This document shows, piece by piece, positions 52,636 through 60,480 of a stretch of DNA of 60,480 nt (the stretch's first letter is position 1; each line of letters opens with the position of its first letter). The notes below the pieces were generated by a model. That model did not search any database. It worked only from the letters and a program-made list of their open reading frames with translations, and was not told where the DNA came from. The stretch comes from Caccovicinus sp964425595 (GTDB lineage: Bacteria > Bacillota > Clostridia > Lachnospirales > Lachnospiraceae): assembly GCA_964425595.1 (NCBI GenBank), contig CAYRMW010000005.1:1-60480 (forward strand), given 5' to 3'. The position numbers and the translations under genes were made by a program.

Positions 52636-53585
52636 ACGCCGCCCTCCTTCCAGTAATTTCGGTTCATGGAACACCATAGCACCACGCGTTTCGGCAGCAG
52701 CCGGTAGTGACGGCCGGCCAGATAACCCATATATTTAAAGCCGCTCTTTACGATGAGCCCCGGCAGCAGCCACGGCCGCCCGCTCTTTACCAGGAAGACG
52801 GCCGTCTGCCTGACCAGCCGGATCCCCTCTCCCTCCGAAGGCAGTCCCCGAAAGACCTCCGGATGATCCGCCTGCGATACCGCCAGGTCAAAATTCCGGC
52901 GAAACTGCTGCATGCAGCGGTAATGATGCGAATGGATCACCCGCGCCTTCGCCTGGTACACGACCGCGTAGCCCTGCCGGATCGCGCCGCCCGCATAGAT
53001 CATGTCTTCATTAAAGATCGTATGGCGGATAAAGCCGCCCAGCCGGTCGTAGATCCTCCGGTCATAGGCACAGCAGACATTGGACGCGAAATAGGTCTTG
53101 ATCCCCAGAGACGGGATGTCCGCCTTCGTCTTGACCCTGCTCTCCCCAGGATAATTAAATACCCGGGTATAGCGTTCCACCGCGCCGCAGTCCGCGTCCG
53201 GCAGCTGCCTGGCATAGACCATGGCCGGGATCTCGCCTTTTGGCCCCCGCCGCAAAAAGCCCTCCGCCAGATGCTCCACCAGATGGTCGTCGCAGGGCAC
53301 CGCGTCGTCGGTCATGCACAGAAAGATATCCGCGTCGGAAAGCGACGCGGCCATATGTCTGACCGCCCCGTGATCAAACTCCTCCCTGCGGATATGGCGG
53401 ACAGAAAGCTTCGGATATCGTTTTTCCCATTCCTTGTTCCAGTACTTCGCCTCCGTATTGATCACCAGGATCCGGTTCACCGGATAGGTCTGCTCATCCA
53501 GCATGACCAGAAGCCGGTCAAACTTTTTCCCCGGCCTGTATGTGGGAATGACCACATCCACCGTCCGTTTTCTCTCCTGCTCCAT
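52632..53585 (-). CDS. rhamnosyltransferase-like GT2 glycosyltransferase
   Basis: A 317-residue GT-A protein with VDVVIPTYRPGKKFDRLL at the N-terminus, FDHGAVRHMA (a motif common to rhamnosyltransferases of Gram-positive clusters), the MTDDAVP metal site, and a C-terminal basic region likely at the membrane. A rhamnose donor fits the RmlC-type gene nearby, but other 6-deoxy sugars are possible. The start at 53585 follows AAGGGA. Confidence 0.85.
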   Translation of the reverse strand: MEQERKRTVDVVIPTYRPGKKFDRLLVMLDEQTYPVNRILVINTEAKYWNKEWEKRYPKLSVRHIRREEFDHGAVRHMAASLSDADIFLCMTDDAVPCDDHLVEHLAEGFLRRGPKGEIPAMVYARQLPDADCGAVERYTRVFNYPGESRVKTKADIPSLGIKTYFASNVCCAYDRRIYDRLGGFIRHTIFNEDMIYAGGAIRQGYAVVYQAKARVIHSHHYRCMQQFRRNFDLAVSQADHPEVFRGLPSEGEGIRLVRQTAVFLVKSGRPWLLPGLIVKSGFKYMGYLAGRHYRLLPKRVVLWCSMNRNYWKEGGV

Positions 53586-53589
53586 CTGT

Positions 53590-54894
53590 TTATCCCTTTC
53601 CTCTCCGGACACATTCCCGGAACACGCAGATGCCAAACCCGGCAGTCTGCAGCATCATAAACAGGCAGTACGCCGCTGCGCCGCCGTTAATCCCCATCCG
53701 CTCCACAAAGACACGGGAAAGCCAGAGCGCGTCCACGGCCACCACCACATACACACAAAAGATCTTTTTCTGCAGCCGCATGATGACCAGACTATAGTAT
53801 AGAAGATTTCCAAAGGCATAGATCCCGCCGCCCAGCACGATCACCGCAAAGGCCGGGACGTAATCCGTCAGGGCGCCGGTGTAGCCGCTGCCCAGGACGA
53901 TCTCCATGACCGTCAGGACAAACCGCCCCAAAAGCAGTGTCCCGCCCACCGCAAGCGCCGTAAGGCCGCCGATCAGCAGGCTGATCCGTCTGATGACCGC
54001 CAGGAATCCCCCGAGATCGCCGTGGTTCCAGCACACCGTCATGCGGGTAAGCACCGGACGGATCACAAAATTGGCCACCAGATAGATCACCGATGTCGGC
54101 ATGAAGATAAGATTAAAATAACCAGAAGCCGCGTCATTCATCTGCCGGTCGATGGCATAGCGGGCCGCAGAAAAAATATAGAAGTCCAGAAATACCGAAA
54201 AAAACAACAGCCCGCCGCGGGCAAAAATCTTCGCCGCGCTCCCCCGCCGCCGGGAAAAATCCACGCCGCCCAGGCGGTGTATGATCGAGACGTCAAAAAG
54301 GATCACGCCGGCGATCTGGGCCAGCAGGGCTGCCGGGCAGGCCGCCAGGAGGTTTCCGGTCGTCCCCAGGACAAGGAGAAACGTCCCGGCAGCGAGAACC
54401 GTGCGGAAAGCCACGGACTTCCCGGTCAGATACAGGCATCCCTGGCGCTGGAACTCCGACTCATACACGTCCGCGAACCCGTCAATGATCTTGTATCCGG
54501 CCAGCATAAACACCGCCGCCGCCTTTTCCGGCGCGTAAAGGCCGCCGCCCGTCCGCCAGAACGCGTACAGTCCCGCGAAAAGCACCGCTGCCGCTGCCGT
54601 AAACTGGCGGTGGCGGTAATATTCGCCAAACGAATACCCGCCCTGATCCGCTCCGCTGTCTGTGATATGAAACGGCCGCAGTCCGTAGTAAGACACCGTG
54701 AACATCTGCTGCCCGAAAGTGCTGAAGCCGATGGCAAAGACCCCGCCGGCGTCCTCGCCGGCCATCCGGATGACCAGAAAAGCCAGCACCATATTCGCCA
54801 GCGCGTAGAGAAAGCTTCCCACTGTATTCCAGATTACATTTTCCCGCTCCAGCTGACCGCCGCAGTGGAGCATCAGGCGGGCCATCCGCTTCAT
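53590..54894 (-). CDS. flippase-like polysaccharide transport protein (Wzx/MOP family)
   Basis: The 434-residue protein has about twelve helices and the general form of MOP-superfamily exporters (ENVIWNTVGSFLYALANMVLAFLV at the start is typical). Such proteins flip undecaprenyl-linked repeat units. Its presence beside the ABC exporter is notable: either two glycans are made, or it flips a lipid-linked side chain. GAGGGG precedes the ATG at 54894. Confidence 0.8.
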   Translation of the reverse strand: MKRMARLMLHCGGQLERENVIWNTVGSFLYALANMVLAFLVIRMAGEDAGGVFAIGFSTFGQQMFTVSYYGLRPFHITDSGADQGGYSFGEYYRHRQFTAAAAVLFAGLYAFWRTGGGLYAPEKAAAVFMLAGYKIIDGFADVYESEFQRQGCLYLTGKSVAFRTVLAAGTFLLVLGTTGNLLAACPAALLAQIAGVILFDVSIIHRLGGVDFSRRRGSAAKIFARGGLLFFSVFLDFYIFSAARYAIDRQMNDAASGYFNLIFMPTSVIYLVANFVIRPVLTRMTVCWNHGDLGGFLAVIRRISLLIGGLTALAVGGTLLLGRFVLTVMEIVLGSGYTGALTDYVPAFAVIVLGGGIYAFGNLLYYSLVIMRLQKKIFCVYVVVAVDALWLSRVFVERMGINGGAAAYCLFMMLQTAGFGICVFRECVRRGKG

Positions 54895-54933
54895 AAAATC
54901 ACCCCTCACCGGCCGCATGTCCGCAGGCCGCCC

Positions 54934-55620
54934 TCACCGTTTCCGAAAACTCTGAATCAGCAGGATCGAAATCAGCATCCGGACCATATACCGGACGGCC
55001 ACCAACGGCTTTAAGTAGCTCTCACCCGCCAGCCGCTCGGCGATCTCCACCGGCACCTCCGCCACCCGCGCGCCCTGGCCGATCAGGAAGGATACCGTGT
55101 CCGGTTCCGGCCCGTAATTTAAATTCAGCGCAAATTCCCGGATCATTTCCCGGTTAAACATCCGCATACCTGAGGTCGGATCCGCCACCTTTGTTCCGGT
55201 GGTCAGGCGGATCGCCGCCGACAAAAGACGGCTGCCAAGCATCCGCGCCGACCAGTCCCTCGGCCGGTCCACGAACCGGGAACCGATCACAATATCATAC
55301 CCCTCGTCCATCTTCTGCCGGATCGCCTCGATATACTCCGGCCGGTGCTGACCGTCCCCGTCAAACTGCAGGGCATAGCGGTAGCCCTTCCGGTAGGCAT
55401 ACTTCATCCCGGCCTGGAAGCATCCGGCCAGTCCCAGATTGACCGGCAGATCCAGCATATGATATCCCCGCTCCCGGCAGATCTGCCCTGTCCGGTCCGT
55501 GGAGCCGTCATTCACCACCAGATAATCCAGATGGGGAAATTTCTCCTCCAGTTCGCCGATTACGGTCTCGATATTTTTTTCTTCATTATAAGAAGGGATG
55601 ATCAACAAAATATCCTGCAT
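54934..55620 (-). CDS. GT2 glycosyltransferase of the DPM1 type
   Basis: A 228-residue soluble GT-A protein: LLIIPSYNEEKNIETVI, LVVNDGSTDRTGQIC and LQFDGDGQHRPEYI are all canonical, with PTSGMRMFNREM further on. It lacks the C-terminal pair of membrane helices of the other DPM-like protein in this window. It may make a polyprenyl-phosphate sugar or transfer to a lipid carrier. GGAG precedes the ATG. Confidence 0.88.
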   Translation of the reverse strand: MQDILLIIPSYNEEKNIETVIGELEEKFPHLDYLVVNDGSTDRTGQICRERGYHMLDLPVNLGLAGCFQAGMKYAYRKGYRYALQFDGDGQHRPEYIEAIRQKMDEGYDIVIGSRFVDRPRDWSARMLGSRLLSAAIRLTTGTKVADPTSGMRMFNREMIREFALNLNYGPEPDTVSFLIGQGARVAEVPVEIAERLAGESYLKPLVAVRYMVRMLISILLIQSFRKR

Positions 55621-55653
55621 CAGTCTGCTCCATGGTATGGCACGGATCCGACC

Positions 55654-56757
55654 CTATGCCATGATTATATCACAAATTTCATCCACGGTATCCAGCGGAA
55701 GGTCCGCGTACATGGGAAGGGTCAGGATCTCCCCGGAGACCCGTGCCGCCACCGGCGTATCCTCCCGGGCAAAACGGTCCCGGTAGCACGGATACGCGTT
55801 CACACAGGGATAGAAATACTTCCGCGGGTGGATATCCTTCTCCGTCAGCCGGGCAAAGATCTGATCCCGGTCCGCCCGGTATCCTTCAAAGGCCACCGGC
55901 ATGTAGGCATAGTTCATCTTCACCCCCGGCTGCTCCGGGCAAAGGCGGATCCCCTTTACCCCGGACAACCGCTCCCGGTAGCGTTCATAGACCAGCCGCC
56001 GCTTTTTAATCTCCTGCCGGATATGGCGGAGATTGCACAGCCCCATGGCCGCCTGGAACTCATTCATCTTTCCGTTCCCGCCGACCAAAGCCACCGTCTC
56101 CTCATCCAGGATGCCGAAATTCTTAAGTCCATTGAGTTCGTGGGCCAGGGACGGATCGCGGTAAGCCACCGCTCCGCCTTCTATTGTATTATATACCTTT
56201 GTGGCATGAAAGCTGAACATGCTGGCATCGCCAAAGCATGCCGCGCTCCTTCCGTCCGCCTCAACGCCGAAGGCATGCGCCGCGTCGTAGATCACTTTCA
56301 GCCCGTGCCGGTCCGCGATCTCCCGGATCGCGCTGACCTGGCATAGATTGCCGTAAACATGCACCGGTACGATGGCGCTGGTCTCTTCCGTGATCAGTCC
56401 CTCCAGCTTATCCGGATCCATCGTGTAATCCTCTTCCCGGATATCGCAAAAGACCGGCGTCAGTCCATTGCGCACGATCGCGTGGACCGTAGAAGCAAAG
56501 GTAAAGGGCGTGGTGATCACCTGCCCCTTTAAATGGAACGCCTGGAGCGCCATCTCCAGCGCCAGGTGCCCGTTCGCAAACAGCGTCAGGTTCTCTGCCT
56601 GCAGGAATTCCTTAAGCCCGCTCTCCAGATGCCGGTGCAGATCGCCCATATTCGTCAGCCAGTGACTGTCCCACAGGGGCCGTATCATGGCAGCATATTC
56701 CTCAAACGGCGGCATGGAAGACCGCGTAACCCGGACGGGCCCTTCTCTTTTCCCCAT
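55654..56757 (-). CDS. DegT/DnrJ/EryC1-type sugar aminotransferase
   Basis: The 367-residue PLP enzyme has the internal aldimine Lys187 (SFHATKVYN), the PLP ring partner Asp158 (IYDAAHAFG) and ITTPFTFASTVHAI near residue 80. This form resembles VioA/FdtB/QdtB enzymes that aminate dTDP-keto-6-deoxy sugars. The start at 56757 follows AAAGGA; a TTG seven codons upstream is not favoured. It is the first gene of the right-hand minus-strand unit, so a 4-amino or 3-amino sugar is probably a component of the glycan. Confidence 0.88.
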   Translation of the reverse strand: MGKREGPVRVTRSSMPPFEEYAAMIRPLWDSHWLTNMGDLHRHLESGLKEFLQAENLTLFANGHLALEMALQAFHLKGQVITTPFTFASTVHAIVRNGLTPVFCDIREEDYTMDPDKLEGLITEETSAIVPVHVYGNLCQVSAIREIADRHGLKVIYDAAHAFGVEADGRSAACFGDASMFSFHATKVYNTIEGGAVAYRDPSLAHELNGLKNFGILDEETVALVGGNGKMNEFQAAMGLCNLRHIRQEIKKRRLVYERYRERLSGVKGIRLCPEQPGVKMNYAYMPVAFEGYRADRDQIFARLTEKDIHPRKYFYPCVNAYPCYRDRFAREDTPVAARVSGEILTLPMYADLPLDTVDEICDIIMA

Positions 56758-56799
56758 AGCGTCCAGTCCTTTCCGCAACTATTACGTTTTTCAGTCATA

Positions 56800-56837
56800 A
56801 TCGTTACGATTTTACAATATCGCCATTTAAAAGTAAA
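56800..56837 (-). promoter_or_regulatory. promoter and palindrome upstream of the right-hand glycan operon
   Basis: On the minus strand TTTACT (56832-56837), 17-base spacer, TAAAAT (56809-56814). A perfect 11-base palindrome (ATCGT-T-ACGAT, 56800-56810) covers the predicted start site and touches the -10, a position where a repressor would block transcription. Confidence 0.5.
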
Positions 56838-56844
56838 GCTTCTC

Positions 56845-56873
56845 TTGCTTTTTTCCCTTAAATATATTAAAGT
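56845..56873 (+). promoter_or_regulatory. candidate promoter of the L,D-transpeptidase gene
   Basis: TTGCTT (56845-56850), 17-base spacer, TAAAGT (56868-56873), in a TA-rich stretch. The -10 is weak and other registers are possible. Confidence 0.35.
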
Positions 56874-56919
56874 TAGTACTGTTATTGGTAACACACAAGC
56901 TACATCAGGAGGACGAGAT

Positions 56920-58482
56920 ATGTACAAACTGATTCGCTATTCTGCAGTTGCGCTTCTGTCTTTTGCCATGGCGGCCGGCGGCATATTCACTGCATATGCG
57001 GATGACGAAACGACCGATTATTCAGCCGTAGGGCCCGGTTATGAAAGTTCGACTGCCAGCGACAGCAGCGGAAGCGGAACCGTCATTATCCGCACGGATT
57101 CCGGTTCACAGAACGAGGAGGATGAGGAAGAGACGAATGAGCTTGATATCACCTTCTCTTCCGATGAAGAGGCCGCCCTGCGCGCCTACAACCGGACCCA
57201 GGAATTTGGAGAGTCCGTAGTCTACATCGGCGCCAGCGCCATGCGTCAGGACGGCACCTGGACGCCTTCCTTCGTGGGCGACGACACCATTCACAACCTC
57301 GGGGATGGCTGGTATTCCATACAGATGATCCTGCGCAACACCCTTGGCAATCTGATCTACCGCACCTATTCGAGCACCGCTGGCTGGTCTCCCTGGGTGA
57401 TGAACGGCTCGGAGACCGAACATCTGACGGACGGCTCCAGGGTGGAGGCCATGCAGGTCCGCCTTGCCGGCGTGGTGAGCAATGACTATGATATCTACTA
57501 CTGCGCTACCCTGTCTGACGGGACGACCCTTGACTGGGCGTATAATGGCCAGACCGCCGGCTCCATGGCGGAAGGCAAGTGGCTCATCGGCTTCCGCATG
57601 ACCCTGGTCCCCAAGAACACGCAGTTCCCCTACTCGACGGCTCAGCCACTGTCCGCTCCGGCCGGCACCGACGGCGTGCAGTTCAACACCGGCGCCCTTC
57701 CCACCTATAAGGATGGGAGCGGCAACCCCTACACCGGTTGGGGATGGGTCAACAACCAGCGGTATTACTTTGTCAATGATCAGGCCGTGACCGGCTGGCA
57801 GTACATCGACGGATACAAGTACTTCTTTGACGATTACGGCATGCTGGTTTCCGATCTGCGCAATATCGTGGGCGACGCAGGGCCCTATCTGCTGATGATC
57901 AACCGCATCACCGATACCGTAACCGTATATGCCGAAGACGGAGATAACGGCTACATCCTTCCGATCGTCTCCTTTGTCGCCACCACCGGCGATGATACGC
58001 CGGAAGGAACCTACACGGTTCCCGAGAAGTACCGGTGGCGTCTGATGTTCGGTGATGTCTATACACAGTACGCGATGCGGATCACCGGTTCCTACATGAT
58101 CCACTCGGTCATCTTCAATGAACAGGACAAATACAGTCTGGATGCCTCCACCTACAATAACCTTGGTGTCGGAAAGTCGCACGGCTGTACCCGGTTAAAG
58201 ACCGGCGAGATGAAATGGGTTTACGACAACTGCCCGGTAGGGACCACCATCATCATTTATGATTCCGAAGTGAACGGGCCGTTTGAGGCGCCGGTCCTGG
58301 ATGCCACGATTCCGGATGATCAGAATTACGATCCGACGGATCCCACCGTTCCGGAAGCGGTAGCCGCCATGGAGGCCGCGGCAGCCGGGCAGACGCAGCT
58401 GACCTCCCAGGAGATCAATGACGCCCTGGCGGCCGAGCAGGCACTGCAGTCTGTCCCCATGCCATCGGATCCGATCAATTAA
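56920..58482 (+). CDS. secreted L,D-transpeptidase with ChW-like and cell-wall-binding repeats
   Basis: The 520-residue protein has a signal peptide (cleavage near AYA, residue 27) and an acidic Ser-rich linker. Then come about 130 residues resembling clostridial hydrophobic W (ChW) repeats (GWSPWVMNG, then VEAMQVRLAG and GKWLIGFRMTLV). One or two choline-binding-like repeats follow (GWGWVNNQRYYFVNDQAVTGW, key aromatics) and a YkuD catalytic domain, with His421-Gly-Cys423-Thr-Arg as the active site. It should form 3-3 peptidoglycan cross-links or anchor proteins. AGGAGGACG precedes the ATG. Confidence 0.92.
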   Translation: MYKLIRYSAVALLSFAMAAGGIFTAYADDETTDYSAVGPGYESSTASDSSGSGTVIIRTDSGSQNEEDEEETNELDITFSSDEEAALRAYNRTQEFGESVVYIGASAMRQDGTWTPSFVGDDTIHNLGDGWYSIQMILRNTLGNLIYRTYSSTAGWSPWVMNGSETEHLTDGSRVEAMQVRLAGVVSNDYDIYYCATLSDGTTLDWAYNGQTAGSMAEGKWLIGFRMTLVPKNTQFPYSTAQPLSAPAGTDGVQFNTGALPTYKDGSGNPYTGWGWVNNQRYYFVNDQAVTGWQYIDGYKYFFDDYGMLVSDLRNIVGDAGPYLLMINRITDTVTVYAEDGDNGYILPIVSFVATTGDDTPEGTYTVPEKYRWRLMFGDVYTQYAMRITGSYMIHSVIFNEQDKYSLDASTYNNLGVGKSHGCTRLKTGEMKWVYDNCPVGTTIIIYDSEVNGPFEAPVLDATIPDDQNYDPTDPTVPEAVAAMEAAAAGQTQLTSQEINDALAAEQALQSVPMPSDPIN

Positions 58483-58533
58483 TCTTCACGCGCCGGCGGC
58501 AGGATGTTCAGAACAGTTTTCCGTATCGTACAC

Positions 58534-58565
58534 AGATACCGGCAGGATTTTTCCTGCCGGTATCT
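58534..58565 (+). terminator. terminator of the L,D-transpeptidase gene
   Basis: A perfect 14-bp stem (AGATACCGGCAGGA and complement) with a TTTT loop, then TTCACTT. It closes the upstream gene and separates it from the WbqC gene. Confidence 0.7.
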
Positions 58566-58628
58566 TTCACTTATGCCCCTTTGCCGCCGCGGGCAGCTAA
58601 CGCTTTCCAGAAAGGACAACTTACGATC

Positions 58629-59339
58629 ATGAAGCTTTCCATCATGCAGCCTTATTTCCTGCCTTACCTCGGCTACTGGCAGCTGATCGCCAGCGCCGAC
58701 TCCTTCGTCATTTATGACGACGTAAACTTCATCAAGGGCGGCTGGATCAACCGGAACCGCTATCTGTATCACGGCCAGCCCAAGTATTTTAACATCACCA
58801 TGTCCGGCGCCAGCCCCAACAAAAAGATCAATGAGGTGGGACTGATGAAAGATCCCCGTTATCAGCCGGCAAAAAAGCTCCTCTCCACCTTCCGCATGGC
58901 CTATCAGAAAGCACCCATGTACCCGCAGGTTTTCCCCCTGCTGGAAGAGATCCTTCTCTATGAAACCGACATGCTGGCCCCTTACCTGGAACATTCGATC
59001 CGCGCGGTCTGCCGGTATCTGGAAATCCCCACCCGCATCCTGCTCTCCTCCCGGATCCGGGAAAAGAACTGCGCCCTGACCGGCAAGGACAAAGTAATCG
59101 ATATCTGCCGCTGCCTGGGCGCCGGCACCTACATCAACGCCTCCGGCGGCCGCAGGCTTTACCATCACGACGATTTCGAGGCCGCAGGGATCCGGCTCTG
59201 GTTCATCGAAATGGATCCCATCGAATATCCCCAGTTCGGCGACCCCTTCGTCCCCGGCCTTTCCATCGTGGATGTGCTGATGTTTAATGAACGCGAACAG
59301 GTGCAAAAGATGCTGGGGAAATATCAGCTGAAGCCTTAA
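58629..59339 (+). CDS. WbqC-family protein
   Basis: A 236-residue protein of the WbqC-like family: SIMQPYFLPYLGYWQLI at the start, the DDVNFIKGGWINRN motif and YINASGGRRLY later. Family members lie in O-antigen and capsule clusters, often with 3-amino-sugar genes; their biochemical role is not established. The AAAGGA ribosome site is rather distant (about 12 bases) but no better start is visible. It is 33 bases upstream of the next gene and probably co-transcribed. Confidence 0.88.
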   Translation: MKLSIMQPYFLPYLGYWQLIASADSFVIYDDVNFIKGGWINRNRYLYHGQPKYFNITMSGASPNKKINEVGLMKDPRYQPAKKLLSTFRMAYQKAPMYPQVFPLLEEILLYETDMLAPYLEHSIRAVCRYLEIPTRILLSSRIREKNCALTGKDKVIDICRCLGAGTYINASGGRRLYHHDDFEAAGIRLWFIEMDPIEYPQFGDPFVPGLSIVDVLMFNEREQVQKMLGKYQLKP

Positions 59340-59372
59340 ACACCGACATTCCCGAAAAAAAGGAGAACACCG

Positions 59373-60368
59373 ATGAAAGAATACGGCGGCTATATCGAAC
59401 TGGATTCCAGCACAGGACAGGAATACTATCAGGGCTCCCGGATACTGGCACTAAACAGCGGACGGACGGCGCTCCGCTTCCTGCTCCGCGTCCGGCAGAT
59501 CCGGCGCATCCTGCTCCCCTCCTACTGCTGCGATACGGTCCGCAAGGCCTGTGAAGCCGAAGGCATTGCCTGGGAATCCTATGCCACCGGCCGGGACCTT
59601 CGCCCGATCCTTTGCCGGGAACCCGCGCCGGACCAGTGGCTGTATCTGGTCAATCTCTACGGGATCCTGGATGATAGCGAGATCCGGGCCATCCATCAGC
59701 GCTATCCCCGGATGATCGCCGACTATACGCACGCCTTTTTCCGCCGCCCGCTGCCGGATGTGGATACGCTTTACAGCTGCCGCAAATTCTTCGGCGTCGC
59801 CGACGGGGCGTATCTTGCCCTGGCCCTTCCTGAAGGCGCCCTCTCCCCGACCGTTTCCGCCATGTACCGGTCGCTTCCTCTGGATTCCTCCCATGAGCGG
59901 ATGCATTTTCTGCTGGGCCGCTACGAAGAAACGGCCTCCGCCTTCTATCCGGAATACGCGGAAAATAATGAACGGTTCTCCAGGGAACCCGTCAAGCGGA
60001 TGTCCCCGCTTACCCATAATCTTCTCCGGGCGGTTGATTACGACATGGTCCTCAGCCGGAGAAGCCGGAACTTTTGCTGCCTGAACGCGCGCCTGGCTTC
60101 CTGTAACCGTCTGTCGCTGCCGGATATCCCCGGCGCCTACGCCTATCCCTTCTGGCCAAAGGAGGATCTTCCCGAAGGCGCCATCCTGCGCCGGGAGATG
60201 ATCCGCCGGAAAGTGTATGTGCCCTGCCTGTGGCCGGAGGTAAACGAAAACACGCAGGAAGAAGAAATGGCCCAAAATATCCTGCCCCTTCCGGTGGACC
60301 AACGGTACGGGGATAAGGATATGGAGGAGATCCTGGCAAGACTCTGGGACTGCCGGTCCGGGAGATGA
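59373..60368 (+). CDS. divergent PLP-fold (DegT-like) protein
   Basis: The 331-residue product has a short aspartate-aminotransferase-fold pattern: NSGRTALRFLL (PLP phosphate region), ILLPSYCCDTV, IADYTHAFF with an Asp in the PLP-ring position, and YSCRKFFGVADGAYL with a candidate PLP Lys. It resembles DegT-family enzymes but is about 40 residues shorter and poorly conserved outside these sites. AAGGAG precedes the start. It follows the WbqC gene; together they may modify an amino sugar or load a lipid-linked unit. The function is not known to me. Confidence 0.7.
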   Translation: MKEYGGYIELDSSTGQEYYQGSRILALNSGRTALRFLLRVRQIRRILLPSYCCDTVRKACEAEGIAWESYATGRDLRPILCREPAPDQWLYLVNLYGILDDSEIRAIHQRYPRMIADYTHAFFRRPLPDVDTLYSCRKFFGVADGAYLALALPEGALSPTVSAMYRSLPLDSSHERMHFLLGRYEETASAFYPEYAENNERFSREPVKRMSPLTHNLLRAVDYDMVLSRRSRNFCCLNARLASCNRLSLPDIPGAYAYPFWPKEDLPEGAILRREMIRRKVYVPCLWPEVNENTQEEEMAQNILPLPVDQRYGDKDMEEILARLWDCRSGR

Positions 60369-60435
60369 CCGGTCCCGCCGGCCATCATGCCCCTCCCGGC
60401 ATACACCTCCGGCCAAAAAACGATCGCCCACCGAA

Positions 60436-60474
60436 AAAACTGCCGCACGCGAAATCCCGGCGTGCGGCAGTTTT
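60436..60474. terminator. bidirectional intrinsic terminator
   Basis: AAAACTGCCGCACGC and its exact complement form a 15-bp stem (60436-60450 with 60460-60474) and a 9-base loop, ending in TTTT on the plus strand and in TTTTTTCGG on the minus strand. It ends the WbqC unit about 70 bases after its last stop codon, and could also serve a convergent gene beyond the window. Confidence 0.8.
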
Positions 60475-60480
60475 CGTATT

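Overview
The window looks like a chromosomal segment of a GC-rich, low-oxygen Gram-positive bacterium, most likely a Clostridia/Lachnospiraceae-type gut anaerobe. This is an inference from gene content: a two-subunit iron-sulfur L-serine dehydratase, a CBS-type family II pyrophosphatase, ChW/choline-binding-like repeats on an L,D-transpeptidase, lipoproteins with clean lipoboxes, strong AGGAGG ribosome sites throughout, and no outer-membrane genes. I saw no tRNA, rRNA, CRISPR array, insertion sequence or phage module. A 100-base run of N at 48769-48868 is a scaffold gap, so order and distance across it are not proven.

Left third (1-22 kb), metabolic and envelope housekeeping. A minus-strand alpha-galactoside unit (two ABC permeases, a sugar-binding lipoprotein, a GH4 alpha-galactosidase) faces a divergent AraC-type regulator. 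It is followed by serine dehydratase (sdaAB-sdaAA, with a near-consensus promoter), a metallophosphoesterase, a class A penicillin-binding protein with an acidic membrane partner, shikimate kinase-like protein, flavin reductase, CBS-pyrophosphatase, a nucleotidyltransferase, a P-loop protein, a zinc-dependent phospholipase C-like protein, a secreted metallo-beta-lactamase-fold protein, a small lipoprotein, a BCCT transporter, and a short HPr-like protein that has lost both regulatory phosphorylation sites.

Middle (22-43.8 kb), one long minus-strand cell-surface polysaccharide unit. It probably starts at an extended -10 promoter at about 43.8 kb. In transcription order it holds Wzt (ABC exporter ATPase with carbohydrate-binding tail), a methyltransferase, a 1041-residue protein that I read as kinase-like domain plus coiled coil plus two glycosyltransferases, a complete GDP-D-glycero-alpha-D-manno-heptose pathway (hddC, hddA, gmhB, gmhA), an acyltransferase, a glycosyltransferase, three large membrane proteins, the CDP-4-keto-6-deoxyglucose/3,6-dideoxyhexose genes rfbF, rfbG, rfbH, a LicD phosphotransferase and a DPM/GtrB-like glycosyltransferase. 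Many neighbours overlap by 1-8 bases, which suggests coupled translation.

43.9-47.6 kb, a self-contained signalling island: a secreted PepSY protein, a divergent OmpR-type response regulator and sensor kinase, and a PepSY lipoprotein. A direct repeat of response-regulator type sits exactly at the -35 position of the secreted PepSY gene.

Right part (47.6-60.5 kb): an acyltransferase cut by the gap, then on the far side the ABC-2 permease Wzm, RmlC-type epimerase, DUF2142 and DUF2304 membrane proteins, a rhamnosyltransferase-like GT2, a flippase-like protein, a second DPM-like GT2 and a DegT/VioA-type sugar aminotransferase, all minus strand. Divergent from these lie a secreted L,D-transpeptidase, a WbqC-family protein and a divergent PLP-fold protein. 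The best candidate for an undescribed system is the Wzt / methyltransferase / kinase-coiled coil-glycosyltransferase block. It repeats the logic of the E. coli WbdD chain-terminating ruler, but with the ruler fused to the glycosyltransferases.
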